From Halomonas sp. I5-271120 (GTDB lineage: Bacteria; Pseudomonadota; Gammaproteobacteria; Pseudomonadales; Halomonadaceae): a stretch of DNA of 64,000 bases. The stretch covers positions 3,658,001-3,722,000 of the forward strand of contig NZ_CP130701.1 of the NCBI RefSeq assembly GCF_030553075.1, written 5' to 3'. Under the pieces are notes generated by a model. It worked only from the letters and a program-made list of their open reading frames with translations, was not told where the DNA came from and did no database searches. Below are positions 44,828 to 53,786 of the stretch, piece after piece. Positions within the stretch are counted from its first letter, which is position 1, and every line of letters begins with the position of its first letter. Position numbers and translations under genes: made by a program.

Positions 44828-45253
44828 ATGCAGAAACAGCGCGTGCTTTTTCTCTGCAACGCCAATTCCGCCCGTTCTTTGATGGGAGAAGCACTGTTAC
44901 GCCACCTGGCAGGTGAGCGTTTCGAGGCTTTCAGTGCCGGTTCCGAGCCCGATCGACCCCATGAGCAGACACTAGCGGCGCTGCAAAAACAGGAAGTTGC
45001 GACAGAGCAACTCGCCAGCAAGTCCTTGGACGAGTTCGAGGGCGAGCATTTCGATGCCGTCATCGTGCTCTGTGACAAGGCGCAGCAGGCATGTCGCGAT
45101 TGGCAAGGCAGCAGCACCGAATACCTCTACTGGAACATCCGCGACCCTCGCCTGATCGAACGAGCCGATGCCTACGAACAAGCACTGCAGGAAATCCGTC
45201 AACGCCTCCAGCTGTGGCTTCAGCTCAAGGAACGAGACGACATTCCTCAATAG
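44828..45253 (+). CDS. arsC: Arsenate reductase / low-molecular-weight phosphatase-fold protein (ArsC type)
   Basis: 141 residues from MQKQRVLFLCNANSARS. The P-loop CNANSARS (C-X5-R-S) near the N-terminus is that of thioredoxin-linked ArsC and LMW-PTP proteins; SAGSEPDRPHEQTLAAL, VIVLCDKAQQACRDW and NIRDP follow as expected, with the Asp-Pro general acid loop. It reduces arsenate to arsenite using redox cysteines. The start at 44828 is preferred because the upstream ATG at 44792 lies inside the palindrome and lacks a ribosome site. No arsR or arsB is adjacent, so it is an isolated gene. Confidence 0.8.
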   Translation: MQKQRVLFLCNANSARSLMGEALLRHLAGERFEAFSAGSEPDRPHEQTLAALQKQEVATEQLASKSLDEFEGEHFDAVIVLCDKAQQACRDWQGSSTEYLYWNIRDPRLIERADAYEQALQEIRQRLQLWLQLKERDDIPQ

Positions 45254-45562
45254 CCACCTCACCTTTGGTCATGGATCAGGGCGCGGGATATGGCCAATCG
45301 TGGCGCCATGTGCCACATTCAAAGAGTTTGTATGAACCTGGGCCGAGAGGGCCTACCGATGTATTCCGAGAACGCTAAAGTAGAAGCCCCTTCGCCGACA
45401 ACGTCCTGTCCTTATGAACAAGGCGGTATCGTTTCTAACATCAGAAGATGCGTTCGCCATAGAGTGAGGCGCTAGGCCCACTCCTTACCCAGGCCCGTGA
45501 CGAACCTCGATTCCCCGGGCGATATGGCCAGGAAGGCTCCGATTCATCGAGCGTGGCATACC

Positions 45563-45814
45563 ATGAAGCTCCTTATCGTCAGCTACACCCCCGGCAGTTC
45601 TCTCCTTCATCCCCTGGACGCCGACCACATGCCTCAAGTGGGCGAAATCCTTCAGGTTGGACACACACGCGGTGAGGTGCTCCGCGCCTTGCCCATAGAG
45701 GATGTGCAGTGCTGTGAATGTATCGTCGTCGTGGATGACTTAACGTTTAGGACACCGCCCATGCCGATGACGGAGGCGGCTCGTGATCCGGCGCACCAAC
45801 CCATCCAGTATTAA
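45563..45814 (+). CDS. Small hypothetical protein
   Basis: 83 residues from MKLLIVSYTPGSSLLHPLDA; the segment VGEILQVGHTRGEVLRALP and a CC pair are visible. The start at 45563 is chosen over the longer frame at 45497 because the sequence before it looks non-coding. No family recognised. A further small gene follows in the same direction after 38 bp. Confidence 0.4.
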   Translation: MKLLIVSYTPGSSLLHPLDADHMPQVGEILQVGHTRGEVLRALPIEDVQCCECIVVVDDLTFRTPPMPMTEAARDPAHQPIQY

Positions 45815-45852
45815 CATTCATGAAACACAAACCTATCCTGTGAGGATTTCTC

Positions 45853-46182
45853 GTGGATGGGGAAACCATTCTCAATGGACCCGAAGAGCCAGCCGTGGCC
45901 TGGGTATTAGCCAGGCTGCTTGAGCAAGATGTCTTTCCCGAAGGGACGGAAGCCCACCAGATCGCCAGAAAGTGGGTACAGCACGGCCATGATGCCATCA
46001 CGCCCATCGAACTGACGTTGCTCGCCCGGTCCATTGAGCCGCTGATGAAAAACGCCCGCTGCCAGGTGTGCGGCCAGCCCATCACCTTCGTGGAACTCCC
46101 CGCCTACCTGAAGGGTAGCGATGGCCGCTGCTGGCGGCATCATCTTTCCCGCCACATCGGAAACGACTCTTTTATTTTCTAA
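45853..46182 (+). CDS. Small hypothetical protein with a CxxC pair
   Basis: 109 residues. The N-terminal half is helical (AVAWVLARLLEQDVFPEGTE); the C-terminal half has CQVCGQPITFVELPAYL and CWRHHLSRHIGND, suggesting a small metal-binding or redox site with Cys and His ligands. I do not recognise the family. Possibly cotranscribed with the preceding small gene. Confidence 0.45.
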   Translation: MDGETILNGPEEPAVAWVLARLLEQDVFPEGTEAHQIARKWVQHGHDAITPIELTLLARSIEPLMKNARCQVCGQPITFVELPAYLKGSDGRCWRHHLSRHIGNDSFIF

Positions 46183-46307
46183 ATCAGCCTTGTGCGTAAC
46201 CGCTTCGCCGTTGCTGTCTGGTTATTAGGTTGAAGCCAGACAATGACACGGCAATGCCGAGAACCTGCCGGGCTTGCTCCACCCTAGATGTTTCACCAGA
46301 ATTCTCG

Positions 46308-46343
46308 CCCTTTCCCCTTTCCCCTTTCCCCTTTCCCCTTTCC
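46308..46343 (+). repeat. 7-bp tandem repeat (CCCCTTT)x5 upstream of the cyclotransferase-like gene
   Basis: Five consecutive CCCCTTT units end 24 bp before the start codon at 46367, with the ribosome site (AGGAG) between. Change in unit number would shift promoter or leader spacing by 7 bp steps. Confidence 0.85.
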
Positions 46344-46366
46344 ACTATCCCGCTAGGAGACATGTC

Positions 46367-46690
46367 ATGGAACGCCTTTTCATCTACGGAACGCTTGGCC
46401 CCGGCCGCCCCAACGAACACGTCATGCAGAAGATAGGCGGCACCTGGGAAGCTGGAAGCATCAAGGGCCGTCTCATCGAAGCGGGTTGGGGCGCCGAGTT
46501 GGGGTTTCCCGGCTTGGTACTGGATGACGCCGGCGACGATATTGAAGGCCATGTCTTTGTGTCGGAGAACCTGTCTCAGCATTGGACCGCGCTGGACGAC
46601 TTTGAAGGGGCAGAGTACAAACGACAGCTGACGACGGTGACACTTTCCAAGGGTGGCACAACTGAAGCCTACGTATACGCCCTGCGCTGA
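46367..46690 (+). CDS. Gamma-glutamylcyclotransferase-family (AIG2/GGACT-like) protein
   Basis: 107 residues from MERLFIYGTLGPGRPNEHVM. The YGTL loop, the catalytic-type Glu region and HWTALDDFEGAEYKRQLTTV match the AIG2-like fold, which releases pyroglutamate from gamma-glutamyl compounds. The start is fixed by AGGAG and the FIYGTL homology; a longer frame runs through the CCCCTTT repeat and is unlikely. Exact substrate unknown. Confidence 0.82.
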   Translation: MERLFIYGTLGPGRPNEHVMQKIGGTWEAGSIKGRLIEAGWGAELGFPGLVLDDAGDDIEGHVFVSENLSQHWTALDDFEGAEYKRQLTTVTLSKGGTTEAYVYALR

Positions 46691-46749
46691 AGCACTGGTC
46701 GCATCGCTGACACTCTTTAGGTGCCGGGCCTTCTTCTCGGAGTCTGGCA

Positions 46750-46930
46750 CTATCCCGGTATGTTTTGCTTTAGGTGTCGACGGTACTCATCCGGCGTCTC
46801 ACCGGTGAGACGCCGGAACATCGCGATAAACGCTGAGATACTGGCATAGCCTATACCCATGGCAATGCTTTCGACATTGGCCCCGGCCTATAATCGAGCC
46901 ATCGCCTTGATGACCCTGAGGCGATGCCGC
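46750..46930 (-). pseudogene. AraC-family regulator C-terminal fragment
   Basis: Minus strand reads ANVESIAMGIGYASISAFIA followed by MFRRLTGETPDEYRRHLKQN, the second HTH of AraC regulators. An in-frame stop precedes it (RVIKAMARL-stop-AGANVES). Only about 60 residues remain, between the cyclotransferase-like gene and a GNAT gene. Confidence 0.8.
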
Positions 46931-46971
46931 CACTGCGACAGCGATCTCGGATTCACTGCGCGGTATGTCTC

Positions 46972-47511
46972 TTACCAGAAGGCTGGATCATTGAACGCCT
47001 CGACACAGTGCGCCGTTCCCTTCAGCGGCGTTATCTCGGTCTCCGCGAGCGATTGTGCGAGCCAGCCCTCGGGGTATTGCAGCGTGAAAGGCGCGGGGAT
47101 GAGCGCCCCAGTGACCGGCGCAAAGCCAACACGCGAGTAGTAGTTCGGGTCACCATAGGTCACAGCGATGTCGATCCCCGCCTTACGCAGCGCCTGCAAA
47201 GCATAAGTCAGCAGCTGCCGCCCAATACCTTGACCTTGCCTCTCGGTCGCCACCGCTACCGGGCCGAGTACAAACACGCTCCGATCATCCTGGTCGTAGG
47301 TCAGCCTCGTGAAGACCGCCCCACCGATGGCCACACCATCGGACTCGGCGGTGAAAACATAGAGATCCGCCGCTGGCGTGCGAGACAGCTGGTTACGCAC
47401 CAGGTCGCCAATCAGCGTGCCTTCTGACGCTCCCTCAGAGGCGGTGAAGGTCGCCGTGAACAGCGCGACGAGCTCCTGATAGCGCCCTCGGGCGTCTTGC
47501 GAAAATTCCAT
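46972..47511 (-). CDS. GNAT-family N-acetyltransferase (YhbS-like), intact copy
   Basis: 179 residues. The acetyl-CoA loop RQGQGIGRQLLTYALQAL follows the beta-strand VFVLGPVAVATE; DIAVTYGDPNYYSRVGFAPV and the C-terminal LKGTAHCVEAFNDPAFW complete the YhbS pattern. It acetylates an unknown amine or small molecule. A decayed second copy (48769-49308) lies on the same strand beyond the EamA transporter gene, and similarity extends about 75 bp upstream of both copies, implying a segmental duplication. Confidence 0.85.
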   Translation of the reverse strand: MEFSQDARGRYQELVALFTATFTASEGASEGTLIGDLVRNQLSRTPAADLYVFTAESDGVAIGGAVFTRLTYDQDDRSVFVLGPVAVATERQGQGIGRQLLTYALQALRKAGIDIAVTYGDPNYYSRVGFAPVTGALIPAPFTLQYPEGWLAQSLAETEITPLKGTAHCVEAFNDPAFW

Positions 47512-47730
47512 GGAGGCTCCTTTGGTGCCATGCGCATGTGCAGAGCCACTGTCCGGGTTCTAGTTGAAAGCCAGACAGTACACTACCACCTCGGCGAAGC
47601 GACGCCCGAAAGCAGCGGTCGCCTAATCCAACAGGCCCATCCATCGCCGAAGGTAGCGGGTTCGGTTAGGGTAGCTCCTTCTTTTGCAGATCCGTTGCGG
47701 ATGCGAAAAAACGGGATCAAGGAGGATCAT

Positions 47731-48606
47731 ATGCCGTCGTCATTGAAAGGCATTCTGTGGATGTGTGCCGGAGTGTTCTGCTTTTCGGCGGGTGATGCAC
47801 TTTCCAAGTGGCTGGGCGAGGTGCATTCGCCAGTCCAGATTATCTTCTTCCGTACCCTGGTTTCTCTTCCATTGATCGCCCTGATCGCCCACTTCAGCGG
47901 CGGCCTTCGCAAGCTGTCCACCCAGCGTCCGGGCTTGCACCTAGTACGTGGCTTATTGGCTACTGCAGCGATGCTGTGCTTCGTGTATAGCTTAACGCTG
48001 CTACCGCTGGCAGAGACCACTGCGATCGCCTTTGCCGCACCACTCTTCGTGACGCTGCTCTCGGTGCCACTGCTCGGCGAGCGAGTTGAACGTTTGCCCC
48101 TGACAGCCGCGATTGTCGGATTCCTCGGGGTACTGGTGGTAGTGCGCCCTGGCGCGGAGAGCTTTCAACCGGGGGCGCTGGTGGTAGTAGCTACCGCGCT
48201 CTTTTACGCATTGGTGATGATCACCACCCGACGCTATGGGGCCCGAGAATATCTGTGGGCGATGGTCTTCTACGTGACCCTTGTGCCACTGCTGGTTACC
48301 GGCGCTCTCTTGCCCTGGGCTTGGCAAACGCCCTTGCCCTGGCACTGGCTGGGGTTTCTGGCCGCTGGTGTATTCGGCATCGGCGCCATGGCCAGCATCA
48401 CCTTGGCCTTTCGTCATGCTCCAGCGGCGCTTGCTGCACCCTTTGATTACACCGCCATGGTCTGGGCGGTGCTACTGGGCTGGTGGTTCTGGGATGAGCA
48501 ACCGGATCTGTGGGTCTATATCGGCACCCTGATCATCATCGCCAGTGGCCTGGCGATCGCTTATCACGAGAAGCGCACCAGCCTGAAGCGTAGGCCGGTG
48601 TCGTAA
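47731..48606 (+). CDS. EamA/DMT-family transporter
   Basis: 291 residues with ten predicted transmembrane helices in two EamA repeats: first GILWMCAGVFCFSAGDALSK to VVVRPG, second PGALVVVATALFYALVMITT to ASGLAIAYHEKR. The drug/metabolite transporter superfamily exports small molecules or amino acids. The ATG at 47731 has AAGGAGG 6 nt upstream. The gene lies between the two GNAT copies on the opposite strand. Confidence 0.88.
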   Translation: MPSSLKGILWMCAGVFCFSAGDALSKWLGEVHSPVQIIFFRTLVSLPLIALIAHFSGGLRKLSTQRPGLHLVRGLLATAAMLCFVYSLTLLPLAETTAIAFAAPLFVTLLSVPLLGERVERLPLTAAIVGFLGVLVVVRPGAESFQPGALVVVATALFYALVMITTRRYGAREYLWAMVFYVTLVPLLVTGALLPWAWQTPLPWHWLGFLAAGVFGIGAMASITLAFRHAPAALAAPFDYTAMVWAVLLGWWFWDEQPDLWVYIGTLIIIASGLAIAYHEKRTSLKRRPVS

Positions 48607-48768
48607 AAATGCCGTTTGGCCTCAGGTAACCGTCGCATACCATCCGTCATCACTCGTAGGTTGAGCACTATCTGGGTTCTAGGTAGGCCAGACAGCAGGC
48701 GCCTCCAGGCACGTCATTGGAGGGATGGTAGCGCTGTCGACATGGAATTCACTGCGCGGTACGTCTCC

Positions 48769-49308
48769 TAATAGAAAGCTGGATCATTGAACGCCTCGAC
48801 ACAGTGGGCCGTCCCCTTCAGCGGTGTCATCTCGGTCTTCTTCAGTGATTGTGCGAGGCCACCCCACGGGGTACTTCAGCTTGAACGCGGCCGGGATGAA
48901 TGACTCAGAGACTGGCGCAAAGCCAACACGCGAATAGTAGCTCGGGGCACCATAAGTCACAGCGATGTCGATTCCCGCCTAACACAGCGCCATAAGAGCG
49001 TAGGTCAGCAACTGCCGACCAACACCTTGGCCTTGCCACTCGGTCGCCACCGCTACCGGGCCGAGTACAAACACGCTCCGATCATCTTGGTCGTAGGTCA
49101 GCCTCGTGAAGACTGCTCCACCGATGACCACACCATCGGACTCGGCGGTAAAAACATAGAGATCCGCGGCTGCCGTGCGAGACAGCTGGCTACGCACCAG
49201 GTCGCCAATCAGCGTACCTTCTGACACTCCCTCAGAGGCGGTGAAGGTAACCGTGAACAGCGCGACGAGCTCCTAATCTTGCCCTCAGACGCCTTGCGAA
49301 AATTCCAT
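48769..49308 (-). pseudogene. Decayed duplicate of the GNAT gene
   Basis: Closely resembles 46972-47511 along its whole length. The first third (TFTASEGVSEGTLIGDLVRS) and acetyl-CoA loop (WQGQGVGRQLLTYALMALC) are readable, then an in-frame TAG interrupts (ALC-stop-AGIDIAVTYG), followed by a frame disruption. An upstream stop also separates the original start. No functional product is expected. Confidence 0.88.
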
Positions 49309-49633
49309 GTGGGCTCATTTGATGCCATGCGCATGTGCAGGGTCGCTGTCTGGGCTCCATCTAGAAGCTAGGTAGTGTATGCCTTCTCCGATCGGCTCGA
49401 TCAACCTGACCCCCTTGGGACATTAGCGGCAGCCACCAACACGGTGCTCACCACCTCGTCTTTGCTGGTTGAGCGAAGCAGGAGGTGAGCCATGCACGCC
49501 GCAGGTAAAGAGTATCGACCTAAGGCAACCGCTCGAAAAGAGAACTTCTAGAAGGCCCTGGGCTTTCTATCCCGGGGTACGAAGCTACATGAAGCGCTAG
49601 ATGAAGGTGACGGGCCGGTGAACTTATCTGCTG

Positions 49634-49830
49634 CTAGCTATGTAACCCCACCAGGTTGTTTACAGAAAGCCCCAGCCGGCTAACCGAAGGCTGATAATTC
49701 AGACTGGCATGCGGTCGATGCCAGTTGTACTGATGGAGCCAGGCGAGGAGATGCTGTAGAGCGCTTGGAGGATGCCACCATCGCCCTTTCTGTCGGGGGT
49801 GTTGGCGACTCATATGATAACGCACTGGCC
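49634..49830 (-). pseudogene. IS481-like transposase C-terminal fragment
   Basis: About 60 codons matching the end of an IS481/IS3-type transposase: LAWLHQYNWHRPHASLNYQP, then SRLGLSVNNLVGLH. It runs into an oppositely oriented IS3 fragment. Confidence 0.7.
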
Positions 49831-50032
49831 GAGACGGTGATTGGGTTGTTCAAGACAGAGGTGATCCGCCGAAGTGGGCCATGGCGGCATCTGGAAGCTG
49901 TTGAGTTCGCTACCCTGGAATGGATCGACTGATTCAATCATCGGTGGCTCTTGGAGCCGATCGGTAACATGCCGCCGGTCGAACGAGAAGCGCTGTACTA
50001 TGAGCAACAGGGTCAGGCCAAGAAAGCGGTGT
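49801..50032 (+). pseudogene. IS3-family OrfB C-terminal fragment with internal stop
   Basis: GDSYDNALAETVIGLFKTEV, then GPWRHLEAVEFATLEWID, then a TGA where family members have Trp, then FNHRWLLEPIGNMPPVEREA to the normal end. Only the last catalytic Glu region survives. Confidence 0.85.
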
Positions 50033-50035
50033 GAC

Positions 50036-50083
50036 TGCTCGCCGCCCGGATGGGCGAGGGTTCTCGCGGTTTTATTGCTGACT
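50036..50083. repeat. Solitary IS605-type end sequence
   Basis: The hairpin CGCCCGGATGGGCG with flanking gtgactgctc on the left and gttctcgcggttttattgctga on the right. Its left part matches the left end, and its right part the right flank, of the complete TnpB element at 59777-61140. No tnpB lies here; it may be an excision scar or a non-autonomous derivative. Confidence 0.6.
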
Positions 50084-50137
50084 CAAACCAACGGAGCTCC
50101 GAGAAAGCCAGTACGGTTCAGTTTTTCGGACAATCGC

Positions 50138-50179
50138 GTTACATGTAACGTAGATGTGCGCTAACATGTTTCATGTAAC
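50138..50179 (+). promoter_or_regulatory. Palindromic operator upstream of mazEF
   Basis: GTTACATGTAAC (50138-50149) is a perfect palindrome; a second site CATGTTTCATGTAAC (50165-50179) shares the half-site CATGTAAC and ends 17 bp before the mazE start. Likely an autoregulatory site for the antitoxin complex. Confidence 0.55.
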
Positions 50180-50196
50180 AAGACGGAGAAACCGCC

Positions 50197-50433
50197 ATGG
50201 TGGCTACGAACGATGTAAACAACAGGGTAAAAAAGCACCGCGGCGCCCTGCGAGCGGCCGGCCTGCGCCCGATCCAAATCTGGGTCCCGGACACTCGACA
50301 GCCCGGCTTCGCCGAAGAGGCTCGCCGTCAGTGCGCTATCGTGGCAGCTGCCGACGCCGGGGATCGCGACCTGCAGGACTTAATGGACGCGGCTCTGCTG
50401 GATCTTGACCTGGATGACGAGGATGACGCATGA
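50197..50433 (+). CDS. mazE: MazE-family antitoxin (DUF3018 type)
   Basis: 78 residues. RVKKHRGALRAAGLRPIQIW followed by VPDTRQPGFAEEARRQ is the DUF3018/MazE-like pattern, with an acidic tail (LLDLDLDDEDDA). Start ATG at 50197 lies near GGAGAA. Its stop overlaps the mazF start by 4 nt (ATGA). Binds and inhibits the downstream toxin and likely represses the operon through the upstream palindromes. Confidence 0.88.
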   Translation: MVATNDVNNRVKKHRGALRAAGLRPIQIWVPDTRQPGFAEEARRQCAIVAAADAGDRDLQDLMDAALLDLDLDDEDDA

Positions 50434-50753
50434 GGCGTGGGGATCTCGTGACCATTGCCCTAACGGGTGATTTCGGTAAGCCGCGTCCCGCCCTCATCGT
50501 CCAGTCTGATCAGTTTGCCTGCACAGGCAGTGTGACGGTGCTGCTGCTCTCCAGCAGCCGGGTCGATGCACCGTTGATCCGCCTCGATGTTGAGCCCACC
50601 CCCGAAAACGGCTTGCACCGACGCTCCCAGATCATGGTGGACAAACCCATGACGGTGAAACGCGAGAGAGTTGGAGAGTACTTCGGTCACCTCGATGACA
50701 GCGCCATGGTCGCCGTCAACAGAGCGCTGGCCGTCTTCCTGGGCTTCGCGTGA
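50430..50753 (+). CDS. mazF: MazF-family endoribonuclease toxin
   Basis: 107 residues. MRRGDLVTIALTGDFGKPRP with ALIVQSD, LLLSSSRVDAPLIRLDVEP and RSQIMVDKPMTVKRERVGE match the PemK/MazF fold with its conserved Arg and Ser/Thr active-site positions. Cleaves RNA at specific short sequences. Intact and paired with mazE. Confidence 0.92.
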   Translation: MRRGDLVTIALTGDFGKPRPALIVQSDQFACTGSVTVLLLSSSRVDAPLIRLDVEPTPENGLHRRSQIMVDKPMTVKRERVGEYFGHLDDSAMVAVNRALAVFLGFA

Positions 50754-50802
50754 GTGAGGCTAGCCATCACTTGCCCCACACATTCTTGAATGAAGGCCAG
50801 CC

Positions 50803-51190
50803 TCACCTTCCGCTCACGCACATAAAGAATATCGCCTTGCTCGTCATCTCAGGCCCGTTATCGCCGGAAATCGCGGTGGGAAACGGGTGCTGCTGCGCGA
50901 TTGCTTCCAGAATCCTGGCCAGGCACCGCCTCGCCGATCGATGATCCCACCCATTGGCTGACGTATTCCCGACTGACGCCATCACCGATCGTCAGCACAC
51001 GGAATCGCCGCCCCGCCACTAGCTGATCCGCGACGCTATTCATTGAGCAGCGTGGGTTGGCACTGAACGGGCACGGCATCGTCGTTCACGACCGCTCTCG
51101 TCGCTTGCACTTTCGGGTTCAGGCCTACTCCCGCTTCCCTCTGCAGCTGAGAAGCTCACTCGCGATTCATCATGCGGCCCTCCTGGCGGA
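50803..51190 (-). pseudogene. IS3-family OrfB debris
   Basis: Minus strand carries broken OrfB segments in different frames: REAGVGLNPKVQATRAV (about 51090-51150), MNSVADQLVAGRRFRVLTI (near 51045-50990), then LARILEAIAQQHPFPTAISG with DNGPEMTSKAIF (50930-50820). The order matches the IS407-type OrfB core, but frameshifts and stops abolish it. Confidence 0.75.
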
Positions 51191-51870
51191 CAGCAATAGG
51201 CAGACGTAGTGGGGAGCAACAGGTTGCCAAGGCATTCAGCCACATCGGTAGCGGGTCCTCATCTCGCGGCATCACCGGGTAGTGGACCACCGGTCATAGC
51301 AGCCCCACCTTCAACAGCGATATCACTGGACTGAACCAGCCGCCGGTCATCAGGTGCATTGCTGCGCCTCCTTCGCGTCGATCGTCCTCAATTACCCGAG
51401 ACAAGCTCCTTGTGGTCGTCACTGTCGCGTGGGCGCTTGCCGCAGTCCTTTCGTCAGGCAAGTGCTTGGGGTTTCAGATCATGGAGCCCCTTCGTCCCCA
51501 AGCCTTCCATGCCGCCCTACCAGATCTTCCCACGAAAGATGTCTATTCGGTCACGCCATCTCGACGGGCTAGATCGGCGAGGGAGGCGCCTCACTCGTGG
51601 GTCCTAAGGACGGCGATGGTTTGCAAGCCGAAATGACGGTGTCGCTGCACCGCGAGATCGCCCGGTACCGGGGAACATAGCGAAATTCTCACATTGGCAG
51701 TGACCGGGATTCGGGGCGCGATTTGGCAGCGTAAGACTTAACGCTTTGCGTGCCACTTATAGAAGGGGGGAATACATCCTGTACCACCCATGAATCTTAC
51801 AGTCTCATCCAGCATCGCACCGACTCAGGCCATTTTTGAGCAGTGGGCACGCCATGCGACCCGACATCAA
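51191..51870. other. Degenerate region without genes
   Basis: About 680 bp between IS3 debris and the upstream element of the first paralogue gene. Frames of 67-82 codons on the plus strand overlap each other and show no ribosome site or known motif. Confidence 0.45.
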
Positions 51871-51962
51871 AGTTTTTTTACTCCCTTCGCCAAAAAACAC
51901 CGCAAAAGTACGCCGTTGACCCCTGTTCTAAGGGCATACCCCAAAGAAACAGTGAGTTGAGC
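51871..51962 (+). promoter_or_regulatory. Conserved upstream element of paralogue A
   Basis: A T-run with TTCGC and then CACCGCAAAA (51898-51907), an A/C-rich stretch, and ACAGTGAGTTGAGC directly before the ATG at 51963. The same order, spacing and sequences precede paralogue B (53694-53786), so it is probably a shared promoter or regulator site. Confidence 0.6.
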
Positions 51963-53093
51963 ATGACCAAAGATACAGTTATCGTCGCCCGAGGTGGCTT
52001 TCATTACTTCGCCGAGCACCTCTGTTGTGAGGTAGGAGACCTCCCGCATCTTGATTTAGCGCAGCCGGTCAACGGTACGCCAAATGTTAACCTGAGCATC
52101 AAACCGGTCCTTTTGAAGAAAGCCGATGGACAGCGTGAACTGCTCAATGCGGAATCGGTGTCGCATGCACTGCAGAAGCTGCCCGGGGTAGGCAGCGTCA
52201 TGGTTCATGAAGTCGACGAGGACGACCTCTCCCCTATTGCCGACCTGTTCCTCAAGTTTATCTATCGCATAATTAAGCCCTGCTACGAGTTGCCCACCAA
52301 GAAGCAGAAAACGGCCGCACGCCGGCAGAACGCCCTTAATATCCTGAAAGGTGACCCACTGCTTCAGCAGTTTATTACAGAGGTCGTGTTTCCAGGTAAA
52401 GATCCGCTGCAGCGTTCCACTATTTTCAAGCTCTTCGACGCCAAACTGTCGATCAATGCCATCGATATGGACCTGAAGGTGTTTCGTGACAACCAGCAGA
52501 AAACGGGGGAGCACACGTCGACTCGATCAAACGCATCACCCGCTAAAAAGCCCAAGCCAGCACTTGCCACAGAATCAATGCAGGCTGAGGTTTCGGGCCC
52601 AGCTGCGCCCATCGCTTCCGATATCCCTGCTACTCGGTTGGCAGTAGACGGTTGCTCTGCGCCGGCGTCAGCGCAACTCGCCCCTACATCACAGGACGAC
52701 CAGCCCCATCACCGCCAATCGCTGGCCCTCGTCAGTGAAGACGCACAACCCGATTCAGACGCCGCACATCATCCCTATTCAAGCGTCGATGATCGCGTCG
52801 AAGCTGACACTGTCCCTGAGCATATGCCGCCGCCCTCTCCAAAGGTCAGTGCTCCGCCCCAGGCCCCATTAGAGAATAACGCCACCTCAACACCGTCTCA
52901 TCCTGCGCCGCCTGCTACCCACCAGCCTGCCAAGGCGAAACCGACATTCCCGCATAACCTCTCGCAAATCACTGACCCGGAGCATGCCTTACGAATGGCC
53001 GAATTCGACTTTGGTGTTTCCCCGCGAACTCGTCATGTGGGGCGCACGCCACAAACAGTAATCCGGGAAAAACTGGGCCTAAATATCGATTAA
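51963..53093 (+). CDS. Uncharacterised protein A: N-terminal domain, Pro/Ala-rich linker, short conserved C-terminus
   Basis: 376 residues from MTKDTVIVARGGFHYFAEHL. Residues 1-180 form a compact domain (VGDLPHLDLAQPVNGTPNVN, LLNAESVSHALQKLPGVGSV, VVFPGKDPLQRSTIFKLFDA) shared with protein B. Residues ~190-320 are a low-complexity Pro/Ala/Ser/His linker. The last ~45 residues (DPEHALRMAEFDFGVSPRTR, VGRTPQTVIREKLGLNID) look like a binding peptide or small helical module. I recognise no family. The start at 51963 is set by the conserved upstream element and homology with B; the in-frame extension upstream is non-coding. It precedes two recombinase-like genes on the same strand. Confidence 0.65.
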   Translation: MTKDTVIVARGGFHYFAEHLCCEVGDLPHLDLAQPVNGTPNVNLSIKPVLLKKADGQRELLNAESVSHALQKLPGVGSVMVHEVDEDDLSPIADLFLKFIYRIIKPCYELPTKKQKTAARRQNALNILKGDPLLQQFITEVVFPGKDPLQRSTIFKLFDAKLSINAIDMDLKVFRDNQQKTGEHTSTRSNASPAKKPKPALATESMQAEVSGPAAPIASDIPATRLAVDGCSAPASAQLAPTSQDDQPHHRQSLALVSEDAQPDSDAAHHPYSSVDDRVEADTVPEHMPPPSPKVSAPPQAPLENNATSTPSHPAPPATHQPAKAKPTFPHNLSQITDPEHALRMAEFDFGVSPRTRHVGRTPQTVIREKLGLNID

Positions 53094-53344
53094 TTGAGCA
53101 TCCTCCGGCTCATTTCCGCGACAGACCCCGGCGTCAACGACGTCGGGTAGACCGGGAGGTTGGTTTTTGCCCACAGACCCGGGCATGTGCGACTGACGCA
53201 TTCGGGTTCTCAGCGCCAAGGCGGTATTACGCCGAGAGCTCGTACTTGATGGTGGCAACCACCAAAGGGATTAAAGGTCTGCCCCTTGGCGGTCGCGGCA
53301 TCGACAGCATTGTTGTGTCGATCTTCAGGTACGCGCACCTGAAT

Positions 53345-53535
53345 TTAGGAAGACGCGCAGCGATATCCAGCCTTCCTCATGCAGCGTTGGCCACTCGCTC
53401 GGCGTAGACGTCGGCGCCACCGCTTACGCCGGTGAACTCGCCCCCGAAACAACTCGATATCCGGGTCGAACTGAATAACAGCGGCGTTATAGCCGTCAAT
53501 GGTCATGACGTTGTTCACCGGGGCTCTCTGTTCTC
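53345..53535 (-). pseudogene. HicB-family antitoxin remnant
   Basis: NNVMTIDGYNAAVIQFDPDI with ELFRG is the HicB start. An extra G at a poly-G run then shifts the frame; after the shift GEFTGVSGGADVYAERVANA continues as HicB before a stop. No HicA or C-terminal RHH is visible. It lies between the two paralogues, on the opposite strand. Confidence 0.8.
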
Positions 53536-53693
53536 TTTCAACCACAGGCGGATGGTAGCCATCGCGCCCTTGTCGGTATCCGGTGAAGGCTGAGGGCTAG
53601 GGGAACACGCGCACCTCACCCAACAGCACAATCGCGATACACGAGCCTTCTCGTTCCTGGATGTCGGTGCCCAGCTCTTCGAGCAGCGATCCA

Positions 53694-53786
53694 AGATTTT
53701 TTTTTATCCATTCGCAACAAATCACCGCAAAACCAGGACCACAGCCCCCTTTATATAGAGCAGGCACATAGAACAGTGAGTTAATC
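53694..53786 (+). promoter_or_regulatory. Conserved upstream element of paralogue B
   Basis: Matches 51871-51962: T-run, ATTCGC, CACCGCAAAA (53723-53732), then ACAGTGAGTTAATC before the ATG. The distance from CACCGCAAAA to the start is about 55 bp in both copies. Confidence 0.6.

Noticed and set aside
46308..46343. CRISPR-like repeat
   Set aside because: Units are 7 bp, contiguous and without spacers; no cas genes anywhere in the window.
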